DNA of 64,000 nt from an uncultured Eubacteriales bacterium (GCA_949293815.1 CASFEZ010000004.1:1-64000); one strand, 5' to 3'; shown: positions 1 to 8,484, counted from the stretch's first letter. Numbers and translations: made by a program. The notes: generated from the letters alone by a model not told the origin.

Positions 1-126
1 CTTCCACTCCGCTACGCTCCGTTCCAGCAGCACATTGTCTTTTCTCTGCTCTTTTTTTTCTTTTTCTTCTTGGTCTCACATCATTGACAAATGTACAAAA
101 TTTTTATGATATAATGATAACAGCAC

Positions 127-154
127 TTGACAAACTAAAAAATTGTAGTATAAT
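127..154 (+). promoter_or_regulatory. promoter of the nucleotidyltransferase gene
   Basis: TTGACA (127-132), 16-bp spacer, TATAAT (149-154), about 57 bp upstream of the start codon at 211. The first 120 bases contain no gene that can be supported; a second TTGACA near 83 has poorer spacing to a -10 element. Confidence 0.7.
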
Positions 155-210
155 ATAACAATTTAGCAAGCAATGCTATTTGGACGGGTTGGGGAGAAAA
201 GGAGAAAATT

Positions 211-828
211 ATGTATCATTACATCGAAGACAAGGAATTTCTAAAACGAATGAAAAGCCTTTGCTCCGACATTGTCAACCAACTTGTACAAAGCATCAAT
301 AATGATTCAATGCTGACAGTTGAAGCTCATTTAGTCGGAAGCGGAGCAAGAAATCTCATCACGCAAAACGCTAACGAACCCATCGATCTTGACTACAATC
401 TTTGTGTGCTTGAAGTGTTTGGAATTAATTTCAATAATGGCGAAACAATCAAGAATCATATCCAAAAACATTTTAATGCAGTCTTGAAACACAATGGTTG
501 GGATGATTGTCAAGATTCAACCTCTGCTTTATCAACAGAATTAAGGCATTTCAAAAAAGGCAACAAAACTGAATTTAAAATTGATCTTGCTATTGTTCGC
601 GAAAGCAGACACGGTTGGGAGCGCCTGATTCACAGAAAAACAGGTTTTGTTACGTTTGACCAATGGTATTGGAACGAAGCTCCGAGTTCAAGAGGATTGA
701 CTGATAAAGTTAGAGATATAAAACGAGAAAACCTTTGGCTTGAGGTAATAAATTTATACCTGGAAAAGAAAAATATGTACCTGCGCCGCGGAGAAAAAAC
801 AATCATCCATCTTTTAACGTGTACATAG
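211..828 (+). CDS. nucleotidyltransferase-fold protein, 3' end frameshifted
   Basis: The encoded 205-aa protein has the marks of the Pol-beta-like nucleotidyltransferase fold: a GSGARN motif near residue 43, the acidic pair in PIDLDYN near residues 57-63, and a third acidic residue in KIDLAIV near residue 123. These would bind metal and NTP; the substrate is unknown. The start has a good ribosome site (GGAG before ATG). In frame the protein ends in IIHLLTCT, but the -1 frame after an A6 run at 793-798 continues without a stop to 866 and reads NNHPSFNVYIETINEIHYKYF, which looks like a genuine C-terminus. The gene therefore probably lost one A, or uses slippage. Base composition is AT-rich compared with the chromosome after 1200, and the gene sits at the end of an integrated element. 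It could be an accessory or defence enzyme; that is inference only. Confidence 0.75.
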   Translation: MYHYIEDKEFLKRMKSLCSDIVNQLVQSINNDSMLTVEAHLVGSGARNLITQNANEPIDLDYNLCVLEVFGINFNNGETIKNHIQKHFNAVLKHNGWDDCQDSTSALSTELRHFKKGNKTEFKIDLAIVRESRHGWERLIHRKTGFVTFDQWYWNEAPSSRGLTDKVRDIKRENLWLEVINLYLEKKNMYLRRGEKTIIHLLTCT

Positions 829-936
829 AAACCATAAATGAAATTCACTATAAATACTTCCGTTGAATCAAATCGCTCGACAATCCGCAAAGACCTTGAC
901 AAACTCCCGATCCAGAGTTAACATACAGACGCAAAG

Positions 937-970
937 CTCCCCCGAGATGAAAATCATCGTTTCGGGGGAG
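937..970. other. strong hairpin downstream of the nucleotidyltransferase
   Basis: Inverted repeat CTCCCCCGAGATGA ... TCATCGTTTCGGGGGAG. It has no T-run, but a terminator follows directly at 981. Confidence 0.5.
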
Positions 971-980
971 AACACGGGGT

Positions 981-1018
981 CCCCGCGAAACTTTTGTTTC
1001 GTGGGGTATTCTTTTTTT
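981..1018 (+). terminator. rho-independent terminator
   Basis: Stem CCCCGCGAAAC / GTTTCGTGGGG followed by TATTCTTTTTTT. It probably ends the nucleotidyltransferase transcript. From 1019 to 1150 I see nothing coding. Confidence 0.7.
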
Positions 1019-1150
1019 GACCACAGTTTATCCCACTTTGCCGACCGGAGTACACGGAAACAGTGGGCACGAGAGGTCAGAAAAGGGATTAAAAATAATT
1101 AGAACGCATTAGAAATGATGCGAAAGCAATAGAAACAAGGAGTTCCAAAG

Positions 1151-1197
1151 CCTTTGGGAGCAGGATGTCGGGGGTTCGAATCCCTTCACTCCGACCA
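1151..1197 (+). other. tRNA-Pro 3' fragment, attachment site (attR)
   Basis: These 47 bases match the 3' part of a tRNA-Pro(UGG): anticodon loop TTTGGGA, T-arm GGGGG-TTCGAAT-CCCTT, acceptor 3' strand CACTCCG, discriminator A and CCA. The bases 5' of the anticodon loop do not pair with the 3' anticodon stem and no D-arm or acceptor 5' strand is present, so this is not a functional tRNA gene. The pattern is the classical result of site-specific integration into a tRNA gene. A terminator follows at 1200, as expected if this is the original chromosomal 3' end; the intact tRNA and the integrase would then lie to the left of the window. Confidence 0.75.
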
Positions 1198-1199
1198 GA

Positions 1200-1234
1200 C
1201 CGGAACGGGCATTGCCCGTTCCGGCTTCTTTTTC
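1200..1234 (+). terminator. terminator of the original tRNA-Pro gene
   Basis: Perfect 11-bp stem CCGGAACGGGC / GCCCGTTCCGG with a 3-base loop and the T-rich tail CTTCTTTTTCTG, directly after the tRNA 3' fragment. Confidence 0.7.
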
Positions 1235-1242
1235 TGCAAAAA

Positions 1243-1274
1243 ATGACCGCAAAGTCAATCGGCTTTGCGGTCAT
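1243..1274 (-). terminator. terminator of the first HTH paralog
   Basis: Perfect 12-bp stem ATGACCGCAAAG / CTTTGCGGTCAT; on the minus strand it is followed by TTTTTT. It lies about 50 bp after the stop of the gene at 1326. Confidence 0.7.
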
Positions 1275-1325
1275 ACGGTATCGGTGCTGTTCATGCGCTG
1301 TGGGATCTGTAAAATGGTCTTTCGG

Positions 1326-2786
1326 TCACTCTGTCAGGTATTTGTCCATCCACTGCCGCAGCTGTGCTACAGATGCCCTGTCGTCCAGCACATCGGGTTT
1401 TTCGCACAAATTTTTCATATAATCATAGGCACAGTCGATAATATCCGGTTCGTTGAAATAGTACACCCGAAAGCTGGTTTTGTTGGGGTTGTGCAGCAGC
1501 AGGTGGTCGTTGCGGTGCGCACAGACCTCCCAGCCGTAACCCAGCGCAAAGTTTTCTGCTTTTACCAGCCGAATGTGAAGCCATCCTGCTTCCACCGCCT
1601 GAATCACCTGTTCAACCAGAAGACGCCGGTCGGCTTTGGACAGCGGCTTTTCAAAATACAACGAGGGAAATTCGCGCATTTCGCCGGTTCTGATAAAATC
1701 CTCTACATTGTTCCGGCACATGATTTCAATGATATGATTCTTTTGAAGAGATGCGTGTAAGGCTTGGGATTGGGCAATATAGACCTGTACCAGCATTTCC
1801 CAATTCGGCAAATTATGATTCAAATAAGAGCGGAGCAACCTTTCGTCCCAAAACGGATTTGTGATAAGTCCGGTATATATGCTGTAGATTTCCTGTTGCG
1901 CGGCTTTTTGTATATAGTTTGTTCCCCACAGGGCGCGCTCATCGCTCAGCCCATCGAGCTGAAGCATCAGTGGGTTGCTGCTTTTGCGCATCTCCTCCAT
2001 TCGGCGGGTCAGGTAGATAATGATTTCATTGTCGGTATGCACCAGCGCGGTTTTTCGGTCGGTAGAGATTTGCAGCGCATAGCGGTCGCTGAGCACCAGA
2101 TAAGGCAGCAGGTTCATTTCCCCGTAATGCTCCGACGCTTTGCCGTAAAAATAATATGGTTCATAGCTGGGAATACCGGCGGCACAGCGCAGCGTGCCCT
2201 GTATATTGTCCAGATTAGCGCAGCCGTCCGTGCCGCTGTCCGATTCCATGCAAATCAGATGGGTAATTTTTGCGGTTTTGGTATAGGGGTAAATGAGCAG
2301 CAGCGCCTGCATTACCGCGTCATAGTCCGGCTGGGTCAGCAGCAGCATGTCCTTCTCCCTTGCCGCCGCGTCCTGCATCACCATTCCAAGCAGCCGGTTG
2401 ATTTCCAGCTCGCCGTGCACAATCGGTGCCACATTTATGCTTTGCGGCAAATTCTCCGCTGCATTTTCCCGCTGCACCGGCAGAGGTGTTTCATCCTCTA
2501 AATATTGCAGCGAGGAGAGCAGCGCCTCAAAGCGACGGCGGCGGTTATAGGTTCTCTCGCCCACGCGGGTGATTTCCCACTGCTGCAAGACCTCGGCATG
2601 CTCATTGGGCGTCAGCTGCAGCGTTGCCATCATGGCGTTCAGGTGCTCGCGGTTTTGCAGGGCACGGGTGCCTTTGATATATTGGTGGACGGTCGCACGG
2701 TCGATGCCGGTTTGCGCGGCAATCGTTGCAATCTTTTTCCCTTTCTTTTGTATTAAATATTCTAATTTAGCGGACAATGCGGACAA
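1326..2786 (-). CDS. HTH protein with large unknown C-terminal domain (paralog 1)
   Basis: Residues 4-60 form an XRE/lambda-repressor-like helix-turn-helix (TGIDRATVHQYIKGTR is the recognition region), followed by a signature shared by all three tandem copies, VGERTYNRRRRF, near residues 75-86. The remaining 400 residues form a domain I do not recognise. Shared blocks include LLLTQPD, ITHLIC, FYGKASEHYG-MNLLP, LSDRYALQIS, ALVHTDNE and KPLSKADRRLL. No membrane segment or signal peptide is seen, so it should be a cytoplasmic DNA-binding regulator or sensor; the ligand is unknown. I chose the TTG start at 2786, which gives MSALSAKL matching paralog 2 and lies 8 nt from GGAG; a GTG three codons upstream has no room for a ribosome site. 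It follows paralog 2 by 36 bp, likely in one transcript. Confidence 0.85.
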   Translation of the reverse strand: MSALSAKLEYLIQKKGKKIATIAAQTGIDRATVHQYIKGTRALQNREHLNAMMATLQLTPNEHAEVLQQWEITRVGERTYNRRRRFEALLSSLQYLEDETPLPVQRENAAENLPQSINVAPIVHGELEINRLLGMVMQDAAAREKDMLLLTQPDYDAVMQALLLIYPYTKTAKITHLICMESDSGTDGCANLDNIQGTLRCAAGIPSYEPYYFYGKASEHYGEMNLLPYLVLSDRYALQISTDRKTALVHTDNEIIIYLTRRMEEMRKSSNPLMLQLDGLSDERALWGTNYIQKAAQQEIYSIYTGLITNPFWDERLLRSYLNHNLPNWEMLVQVYIAQSQALHASLQKNHIIEIMCRNNVEDFIRTGEMREFPSLYFEKPLSKADRRLLVEQVIQAVEAGWLHIRLVKAENFALGYGWEVCAHRNDHLLLHNPNKTSFRVYYFNEPDIIDCAYDYMKNLCEKPDVLDDRASVAQLRQWMDKYLTE

Positions 2787-2822
2787 GATGATCACTCCAT
2801 AGACAAGATAATAATCGTTTAC

Positions 2823-4301
2823 TTATAGTTCTTCGTTGTTTTCCTCCGATAGATAAATCTCTATCCACTCTTTTAGCAGCTGCGCAGATGCCGTCTCATC
2901 CAGTACCTGCGGCAGCTCGTAGAGATAAATTAAATAGTCTTCGCAATACGCAAGCAAATCCGGCTCGGTAACCTGAAACCGGCAAAAAAAGTGTTCGTTT
3001 TGCAGGGAGATAATGATTTCATGATTGGGTCTTAGGCAGATCTCGAATTGGTTGGCGAGCGGGAACTGTTCCCGGGGCAGCAGCCGAACATGCAGCCAAC
3101 CCTCCTCGGAGGCTTGCAGAACTTGCTGAACAAGATAACGCCGGTCTTTTTTGGAAACAGGCTTTTCCAACAGCATTTGCGGCAAATCATGCATCACGCC
3201 GGTTTTCAAAAATTCCTCAACATACTCTTTGCACATCAGGATGCGTGGCTTTATTTGACGATAAGCGTGGTTGGCTGCGCGGGCAAAACCGGCGACGGTT
3301 GATACAATGGTTTCCCGCATCGGCAGCTGCCGGTTGGTATAGGTGCGAATCTGTTCTTCTGTCCAAAAGACGGTGCATAGAAAGCCGGGATATAAATCAA
3401 TTTTACTGTATTTTTCTTCTGTTAGATAATAATCCTTCCATGAATCGAGGGATGCCGTCAGTGCGTCCAGCTTTGTCATCAGCGGCGCACATTGCTTTTG
3501 CATCTTGAGAACCTGTGCCTTCAAAAAAGCAAGGACAGACTCGTTTGTATGTATGAGGGCGGTTTTGTAATCGGAAGAAATCTGCATCGCGTACCGGTCG
3601 GTCAAAAGCAGATTGGGCAATAGGCTCATGCTGCCGTAATGTTCGGCGGCATCGCCGTAAAACCGCCACGCCTCATAGCCGGGAATGCCAAGCGTGCAGC
3701 GAATGGCTGTTTCAACGGCATCTAAATTGTCAAAGCGGTCGGTATCGCCCTGCGGGTCAAGGCAAAGCAGATGTGTGATTTGTGAGGACGCAGCATACGA
3801 GCACACCAATAGCAGGCTTTGCAGCAGCATTTGATTGCTCGGCTGGGTTATGAGCAGAATATTCTGCCCGCGCACCACGGCATCGCGCAGAATCATACCG
3901 ATAACACGGTTCAGCTCCAAATCTCCCTGTACCACAGGCGGCAGCGGCTGTATTTCTATTTCCTCCGGCGCCGGCTTCTCTGTTTCGGTCAATCGAAGCG
4001 CAAATTCCTGCGCCATTGGTTCCAATGTGCGCACCAGCCGGTCAAAGCGGAGGCGGCGGTTATAGGTCTGCGGACCAACCTGGGCAATCTCCCAGTCAAT
4101 CAGTAGCTTGCTTCTCTCATCCGGTGTCAGGTGCAGCTCTGTCATAATTGCTTCCAATTGCTTTCGATTCCGCAGTGGACGAGAGCCTTTCACATACTGG
4201 TGCATGGTTGAGTGGTCAATGCCGGTGCGTTCGGCCAGCTGCCTGGTTTTTTCGCCTTTTTTTTCGATTAGATAGGTTAAGTGTTCGGATAATGCAGACA
4301 T
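2823..4301 (-). CDS. HTH protein with large unknown C-terminal domain (paralog 2)
   Basis: A 492-aa protein, colinear with paralogs 1 and 3 over its whole length. The N-terminal HTH (LAERTGIDHSTMHQYVKG) is followed by VGPQTYNRRLRF and the same unknown C-terminal domain with LLITQPS, ITHLLC, FYGDAAEHYGSMSLLP, LTDRYAMQIS, ALIHTNES and KPVSKKDRRYL. The start ATG has AGGTG seven bases upstream. It is the middle gene of the trio. The terminator-like hairpin between it and paralog 3 suggests it has its own promoter and is cotranscribed with paralog 1. The copies are clearly diverged, so this is not a recent duplication. Confidence 0.85.
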   Translation of the reverse strand: MSALSEHLTYLIEKKGEKTRQLAERTGIDHSTMHQYVKGSRPLRNRKQLEAIMTELHLTPDERSKLLIDWEIAQVGPQTYNRRLRFDRLVRTLEPMAQEFALRLTETEKPAPEEIEIQPLPPVVQGDLELNRVIGMILRDAVVRGQNILLITQPSNQMLLQSLLLVCSYAASSQITHLLCLDPQGDTDRFDNLDAVETAIRCTLGIPGYEAWRFYGDAAEHYGSMSLLPNLLLTDRYAMQISSDYKTALIHTNESVLAFLKAQVLKMQKQCAPLMTKLDALTASLDSWKDYYLTEEKYSKIDLYPGFLCTVFWTEEQIRTYTNRQLPMRETIVSTVAGFARAANHAYRQIKPRILMCKEYVEEFLKTGVMHDLPQMLLEKPVSKKDRRYLVQQVLQASEEGWLHVRLLPREQFPLANQFEICLRPNHEIIISLQNEHFFCRFQVTEPDLLAYCEDYLIYLYELPQVLDETASAQLLKEWIEIYLSEENNEEL

Positions 4302-4345
4302 AACAACACCTCATTTATTATTATTTAGAATAGTCTTGTAGGGCG

Positions 4346-4406
4346 AAAAAGAGCGAAAGAACAACACCGTGCCGTAGCGAGCGGCGCGACAGACGGCGTT
4401 GTTCTT
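4346..4406 (-). terminator. hairpin after HTH paralog 3
   Basis: Stem AAGAACAACACCG (4357-4369) / CGGCGTTGTTCTT (4394-4406), followed on the minus strand by TCGCTCTTTTTC. It separates paralog 3 from paralog 2. Confidence 0.55.
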
Positions 4407-4411
4407 GCGGA

Positions 4412-5887
4412 TTATCGCTGACCGGCAGCAGATTCATCTTCGCTGAGATATTGGTTCATCCATTGCCGAATCAGCGGAATGGCTTGTATTTCGTTTAAGG
4501 TATTCGGATGGTTGACAAGGCTTTGCAGATAGTCGTATGCCGTGTGTACAATATCCGGTTCTTCAAAGCGATAAATATGAAAGCCGGTTTGGGTTGAATG
4601 CTGAAGAAGCAGATGGCTGTTCTGCTGACAGCCGATTTCCCAGTGGATATTGGCAACATAAACCTCCGGCGGCAGCATTTGAAAATGGTACCAGCCCTCC
4701 TGTATACCGGCTATCATTCGCTCCATCAGCCGCCGCCGGTCAGCTTTGGACAGCGGGCGGTCGGCAAGAATCGGTGGAAATTCTTTGAATATACCATTTC
4801 TGATAAAATCTTCCACCACAGCGGCGTTGACAATATCGTGGATACCGTACATTTTATGCAGCCGGTTCATATAAGAGGTGATTTGTGTATAGGCGGCAAT
4901 CATTTCCTCCCGGTTCGGAATCGCTTCGCTTAAATAGGTGCGAATGATCTCCTCGTCCCAGAATTGATAGGCTGTCAGATTTGGGTGCATGGAAAGGATG
5001 CCGGTAAAATCCGCTTCCGTCAGATAATCCATGCCCCATTGGGCGCGCCCGGCAATCCCTTCCATGCGCGTCAGCAGCGGGCGGCTCCGATCCTGCATAT
5101 GCCGAAACGCCTTGGAAAAGTACTGAACAATCTGCTCATCGGTATAAATCAGCGCGGTTTGCCAGTTGGCGGAAAGCTGTACCGCATACCGGTCGCTGAA
5201 AATTAAATAGGGCAAAAGATTCATGGAGCCATAGTGCTCATCCGCTGCGCCGTAAAAATAAAAGGGGTCGTACCGCACCAGACCGACGCTGTAGCGAATA
5301 ACCTGTTTGGCATACGCTAAATTGATTTCACTGCTTTGATTGCTGTCGGCTTCCCAACAGATTAAATGGGTAATCCGCGCATGCTTTGTCTGCGGCCAGA
5401 GCAGCAGCAATGCGTCCAGCGCAGCCCTGCCGTCCGGCTGGGTTAACAGCGCAAGATCCGCGTCGCGCCGGGCAGCATCCAAAAAAATTTGATGCAAAAC
5501 GGCGTTGATTTTCAGCTCGCCCTCTGCCATAACGGGCAGTGCTTCTGCCGGCAGCGCTGCGGCGTCCTGGCTGAGCGCTGTAGGCAGCGGTACCATAGGA
5601 AAATCCTGTAACGAGCGCAGCAGTTCTTCAAATTTCAGCCGTCGGTTGTAAGTCTGCGGACCCACACGCTCCATGTTATATGCCTTTAAAAGGTTCGTCC
5701 GCTCACTTGGCGACAGGTGCAGCTCGTGCATAATGGTATTTAAGTGGTTTTCGTTCACCAAAGGGCGGGTTCCGTTTATATACTGGTATATGGTTGCGCG
5801 GTCAATGCCTGTGCGTGCAGCCAGAAAAGACGCAGAAGTATTTTTTTTCTCCATATACAAAGCCAGACACTCACACAGACTTTTCAT
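4412..5887 (-). CDS. HTH protein with large unknown C-terminal domain (paralog 3)
   Basis: A 491-aa protein starting MKSLCECLALYMEKK. The start at 5887 was chosen because AGGAGCAGGAGC precedes the ATG and the length then matches the other paralogs; an upstream in-frame extension is AT-rich and overlaps the promoter. HTH residues 5-60 (TGIDRATIYQYINGTR) are followed by VGPQTYNRRLKF and the shared C-terminal blocks LALLTQPD, ITHLICWE, FYGAADEHYGSMNLLP, FSDRYAVQLS, ALIYTDEQ and RPLSKADRRRL. As the promoter-proximal gene with a palindrome over its -10 element, it may autoregulate. Confidence 0.85.
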   Translation of the reverse strand: MKSLCECLALYMEKKNTSASFLAARTGIDRATIYQYINGTRPLVNENHLNTIMHELHLSPSERTNLLKAYNMERVGPQTYNRRLKFEELLRSLQDFPMVPLPTALSQDAAALPAEALPVMAEGELKINAVLHQIFLDAARRDADLALLTQPDGRAALDALLLLWPQTKHARITHLICWEADSNQSSEINLAYAKQVIRYSVGLVRYDPFYFYGAADEHYGSMNLLPYLIFSDRYAVQLSANWQTALIYTDEQIVQYFSKAFRHMQDRSRPLLTRMEGIAGRAQWGMDYLTEADFTGILSMHPNLTAYQFWDEEIIRTYLSEAIPNREEMIAAYTQITSYMNRLHKMYGIHDIVNAAVVEDFIRNGIFKEFPPILADRPLSKADRRRLMERMIAGIQEGWYHFQMLPPEVYVANIHWEIGCQQNSHLLLQHSTQTGFHIYRFEEPDIVHTAYDYLQSLVNHPNTLNEIQAIPLIRQWMNQYLSEDESAAGQR

Positions 5888-5909
5888 TGCTCCTGCTCCT
5901 TTTCGTTTG

Positions 5910-5947
5910 CTTGTTATATGATACAACAAGTCTGTAAGCTGTGTCAA
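5910..5947 (-). promoter_or_regulatory. promoter and candidate operator of HTH paralog 3
   Basis: Read on the minus strand: TTGACA (5947-5942), 18-bp spacer, TATCAT (5923-5918). A palindrome CTTGTT-N9-AACAAG (5910-5930) covers the -10 element, where a repressor would block transcription. From 5948 to 6145 I see no gene. Confidence 0.55.
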
Positions 5948-6145
5948 GAATTGGTGAAAAATGTGATTCGTTTTTTTATATCGTTTGCTTATCGCCTGTA
6001 TGAATGAAAAAAAGTAGAATATCATGTAAAATATCAATGCTGTTTGTTTTTAGTATATACGAAAGGTTTATTGTATAAAAATAGTCAAAACACCATCTCA
6101 TTTTAAAACAGCAGCAAGCGCCGTGGCATAATTTGCGGCACAATT

Positions 6146-6180
6146 AAAAAACACCTTCCTGCAACATGGAAGGTGTTTTA
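6146..6180 (-). terminator. terminator of the M23 peptidase gene
   Basis: Stem AACACCTTCC / GGAAGGTGTT with U-rich sequence on both sides; on the minus strand it follows the peptidase stop by about 25 bp. Confidence 0.75.
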
Positions 6181-6204
6181 AAAAACAATGTAAAACAGTG
6201 AAAA

Positions 6205-8277
6205 TTAAACGGCGGAAAGGGCTTCAAGCGCCATGGCAGCCCGCAGCACCAGCCGGGCATCGGCGGTCGTTACGCCGCCTATATGATCGGCGTCCGCTGC
6301 TTTTTGCGCCCATGCGGTGGTCAGTGGTTCCATATCGACGGCGTGACGCAGAATCATACGCGCATCGGAGGTGGTTACATGACCATCACCGTTAATATCG
6401 CCTACAACCACGACATAATAGCGGGAAATGGTAATCTGTCCAATGGCGGAGCGCACGGAGTCGCCGGTGCACAGGGTGTCCATGCCGTCCTTTTCGTTCA
6501 AATCCTTGTCATAGACCCCGCGGAAGGTGGTGGAAAACACAATCTTTTCCAATAGCTCATTGCAGGTCGTTCCTGCCAGAGCGGGGGAGATGGTCATATC
6601 GGACAGGGTAATCAGATATTCGGTGGGACGGCCGGTGATGTCGGTAATAATATCACCAATGATGGAGTTTTTATCCAGAACCGGCTGGGTCTGGCTGCTG
6701 GATACCGAGCCGAAATAATTGCCGCCGGTGGTTACGGTAACCGACAGGCGGGCGCCGATTTTGTCAGATGTGACGGTATAGGTGCTGCCTGTTGCGCCGG
6801 GAATGGCGGCGCCGTCCGCGTACCACTGGTAATAAAGCGGCGCACCCGACGGGTCAATCAGCGCTTCCGCCTTCAAGGTTGCGTAGGTATACGGTGAGGC
6901 CAGATTGGCGGAGGAGGAACCCTGCCAGCCAAGACCGGAAATGGTCACTTCGCCGGTAATCAGGGTTTTGTCGGAAACATAAAACTGCTTATCCACCAGC
7001 GTTTGGGTTGTACCGGTGCTGTCCGTTGCCATGACCCGATAAGTATAAATGCCGTCTGCCAGGGTGTTGAATTTCAAGTCAGCATCCAGCTTTGATAAAT
7101 CGTAACGGTTGGCGTTGGGAGCCACGCTGCGCGAGAGTACCGCCGTGCCGCTTTCATTCAAAACGGCGGCGGTCACATTGGTCAGGGTGTTGATGCTTAA
7201 AATTTCACCCTTTACCGTAAAGGACTGCCCGGGCTTTAAGGCGTCCGGCAGGGAGTTTTCTACAATGATAATACCGTCTCCATCGGTTACAATAAAGCTC
7301 TGGGAAATCAGACGCAGCTCACCGCCCGCGTTGGTGGCAAAGACTTCGTAAATATAGTCGCCCGCAGGCAGGGAGGAAAAGCCGAGGTTGGCGGAAATGG
7401 TGGATATGTCAAAGGTTGTGGTGTTTGGCGTGCGCGATACCGAGGACATGGCACGGTTGTCCGGGGTAATGATTTGCGCCGTAACGGCCAGAATGGGGGA
7501 GGAGGAATGAATGGTACCGGTAACCCCTGCGTCTTTCGCGCCCTGTTTCATGAAAGAGGGATAAGAGTAGCTGGAAACATACAGCGCCCCGCTGGTAATA
7601 ACGCCGCCGCCGGTATTGATATTTCCGCCGGTATCCTGTCCCGGAATCACCGAAGATACCGGACCGCCGTAGGTGGTATTTACGCTGCCATAGGCGCGCA
7701 GGGACTGAATAAAGCTGCTGTTGTTGGCCCAGTCGCTGCCGATATAGCTCAAGTTGGACGGCACCTGAATATAGGGCGCGGGGTCGGAAACCGTGTCGCC
7801 GATATAGAACTTGAAGTCCAAATGGTTGCCGGTGGAATAGCCGGTGGAACCCACCGTGCCGATTACCTGCCCGGCCTGTACATAGTCGCCTACGCTGACA
7901 TATACATCGGTCAAATGACCGTATCTGGTGGAATAGGTGCTGCCGCCGATGGAGCCGGTGTGCTGTATGCGGATATGGTTACCCAGCGAGTAGCAGCAGT
8001 TATAGCTTTTACCGTAGTTATGCGTACAGCCGGTATAGGTAGAGGTCACATACCCGGGGGCGGCGGCAATGACCGCCGTGCCTTTGGAGGCGGCGATATC
8101 AATCGCGCCGTGGTCGCGCCCATCGTCAATACCCGCGCTGACAGTGGCGGAATCGGGCACCGGCCAGTATAATAGAAAGGTACCTGCATTTGCGACAATT
8201 CCCGTCATGGGAAAAATGGTCGTACAAAGCAGCACCAGCGCAAGAGACCGGGACAGCCATTTTTTTGTATGTTTCAC
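6205..8277 (-). CDS. secreted M23 (LytM-type) peptidase with dockerin
   Basis: A 690-aa exported protein starting at a GTG with GGGGTG upstream. Residues 1-31 are a signal peptide. Residues 35-175 are an M23/LytM domain, the family of zinc peptidases that cut peptidoglycan cross-bridges: HGAID (H56, D60) gives the first two zinc ligands, H121 lies in the conserved YGHL, and VGDYVQAGQVIG is typical. The last motif, normally HLHF, reads HLDF (H152, D154), so the third zinc ligand is Asp instead of His. Two related beta-sandwich-like repeats of about 100 residues and a third Ig-like segment follow. The C-terminus from about residue 624 is a type I dockerin with a DINGDGHVTTSD calcium loop and a second, less canonical repeat (DADHIGGVTTAD). 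It may dock on a cohesin at the cell surface. Confidence 0.9.
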   Translation of the reverse strand: MKHTKKWLSRSLALVLLCTTIFPMTGIVANAGTFLLYWPVPDSATVSAGIDDGRDHGAIDIAASKGTAVIAAAPGYVTSTYTGCTHNYGKSYNCCYSLGNHIRIQHTGSIGGSTYSTRYGHLTDVYVSVGDYVQAGQVIGTVGSTGYSTGNHLDFKFYIGDTVSDPAPYIQVPSNLSYIGSDWANNSSFIQSLRAYGSVNTTYGGPVSSVIPGQDTGGNINTGGGVITSGALYVSSYSYPSFMKQGAKDAGVTGTIHSSSPILAVTAQIITPDNRAMSSVSRTPNTTTFDISTISANLGFSSLPAGDYIYEVFATNAGGELRLISQSFIVTDGDGIIIVENSLPDALKPGQSFTVKGEILSINTLTNVTAAVLNESGTAVLSRSVAPNANRYDLSKLDADLKFNTLADGIYTYRVMATDSTGTTQTLVDKQFYVSDKTLITGEVTISGLGWQGSSSANLASPYTYATLKAEALIDPSGAPLYYQWYADGAAIPGATGSTYTVTSDKIGARLSVTVTTGGNYFGSVSSSQTQPVLDKNSIIGDIITDITGRPTEYLITLSDMTISPALAGTTCNELLEKIVFSTTFRGVYDKDLNEKDGMDTLCTGDSVRSAIGQITISRYYVVVVGDINGDGHVTTSDARMILRHAVDMEPLTTAWAQKAADADHIGGVTTADARLVLRAAMALEALSAV

Positions 8278-8331
8278 GGTAACACCCCATATCGAAATCG
8301 TTGTCGGATGGATAAATAATAAACCAACTAT

Positions 8332-8360
8332 ATTATACTGGCTTTGTCATAGAGGGTCAA
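8332..8360 (-). promoter_or_regulatory. promoter of the M23 peptidase gene
   Basis: Minus strand: TTGACC (8360-8355), 17-bp spacer, TATAAT (8337-8332), about 55 bp upstream of the GTG start. Confidence 0.7.
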
Positions 8361-8484
8361 CAGATAAATTATGAGGGGTTCTTGAATAAAAAGCGAAAAC
8401 GCCGCTGCGGCGCAGGTTCGCTCAGAACCGGTCGAAACAGGGCGACCATTTTGTGCAGGATTTTTAAGAAATATTGCTAATCGC

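Noticed and set aside
790..800. Canonical programmed -1 slippery heptamer
   Set aside because: The A6-C run is not in the X-XXY-YYZ phase of the zero frame and no strong downstream structure is near, so a lost base is at least as likely as programmed slippage.
1141..1197. Intact tRNA-Pro gene
   Set aside because: Only the part from the anticodon loop to CCA is present; the 5' anticodon strand does not pair and there is no D-arm or 5' acceptor strand.
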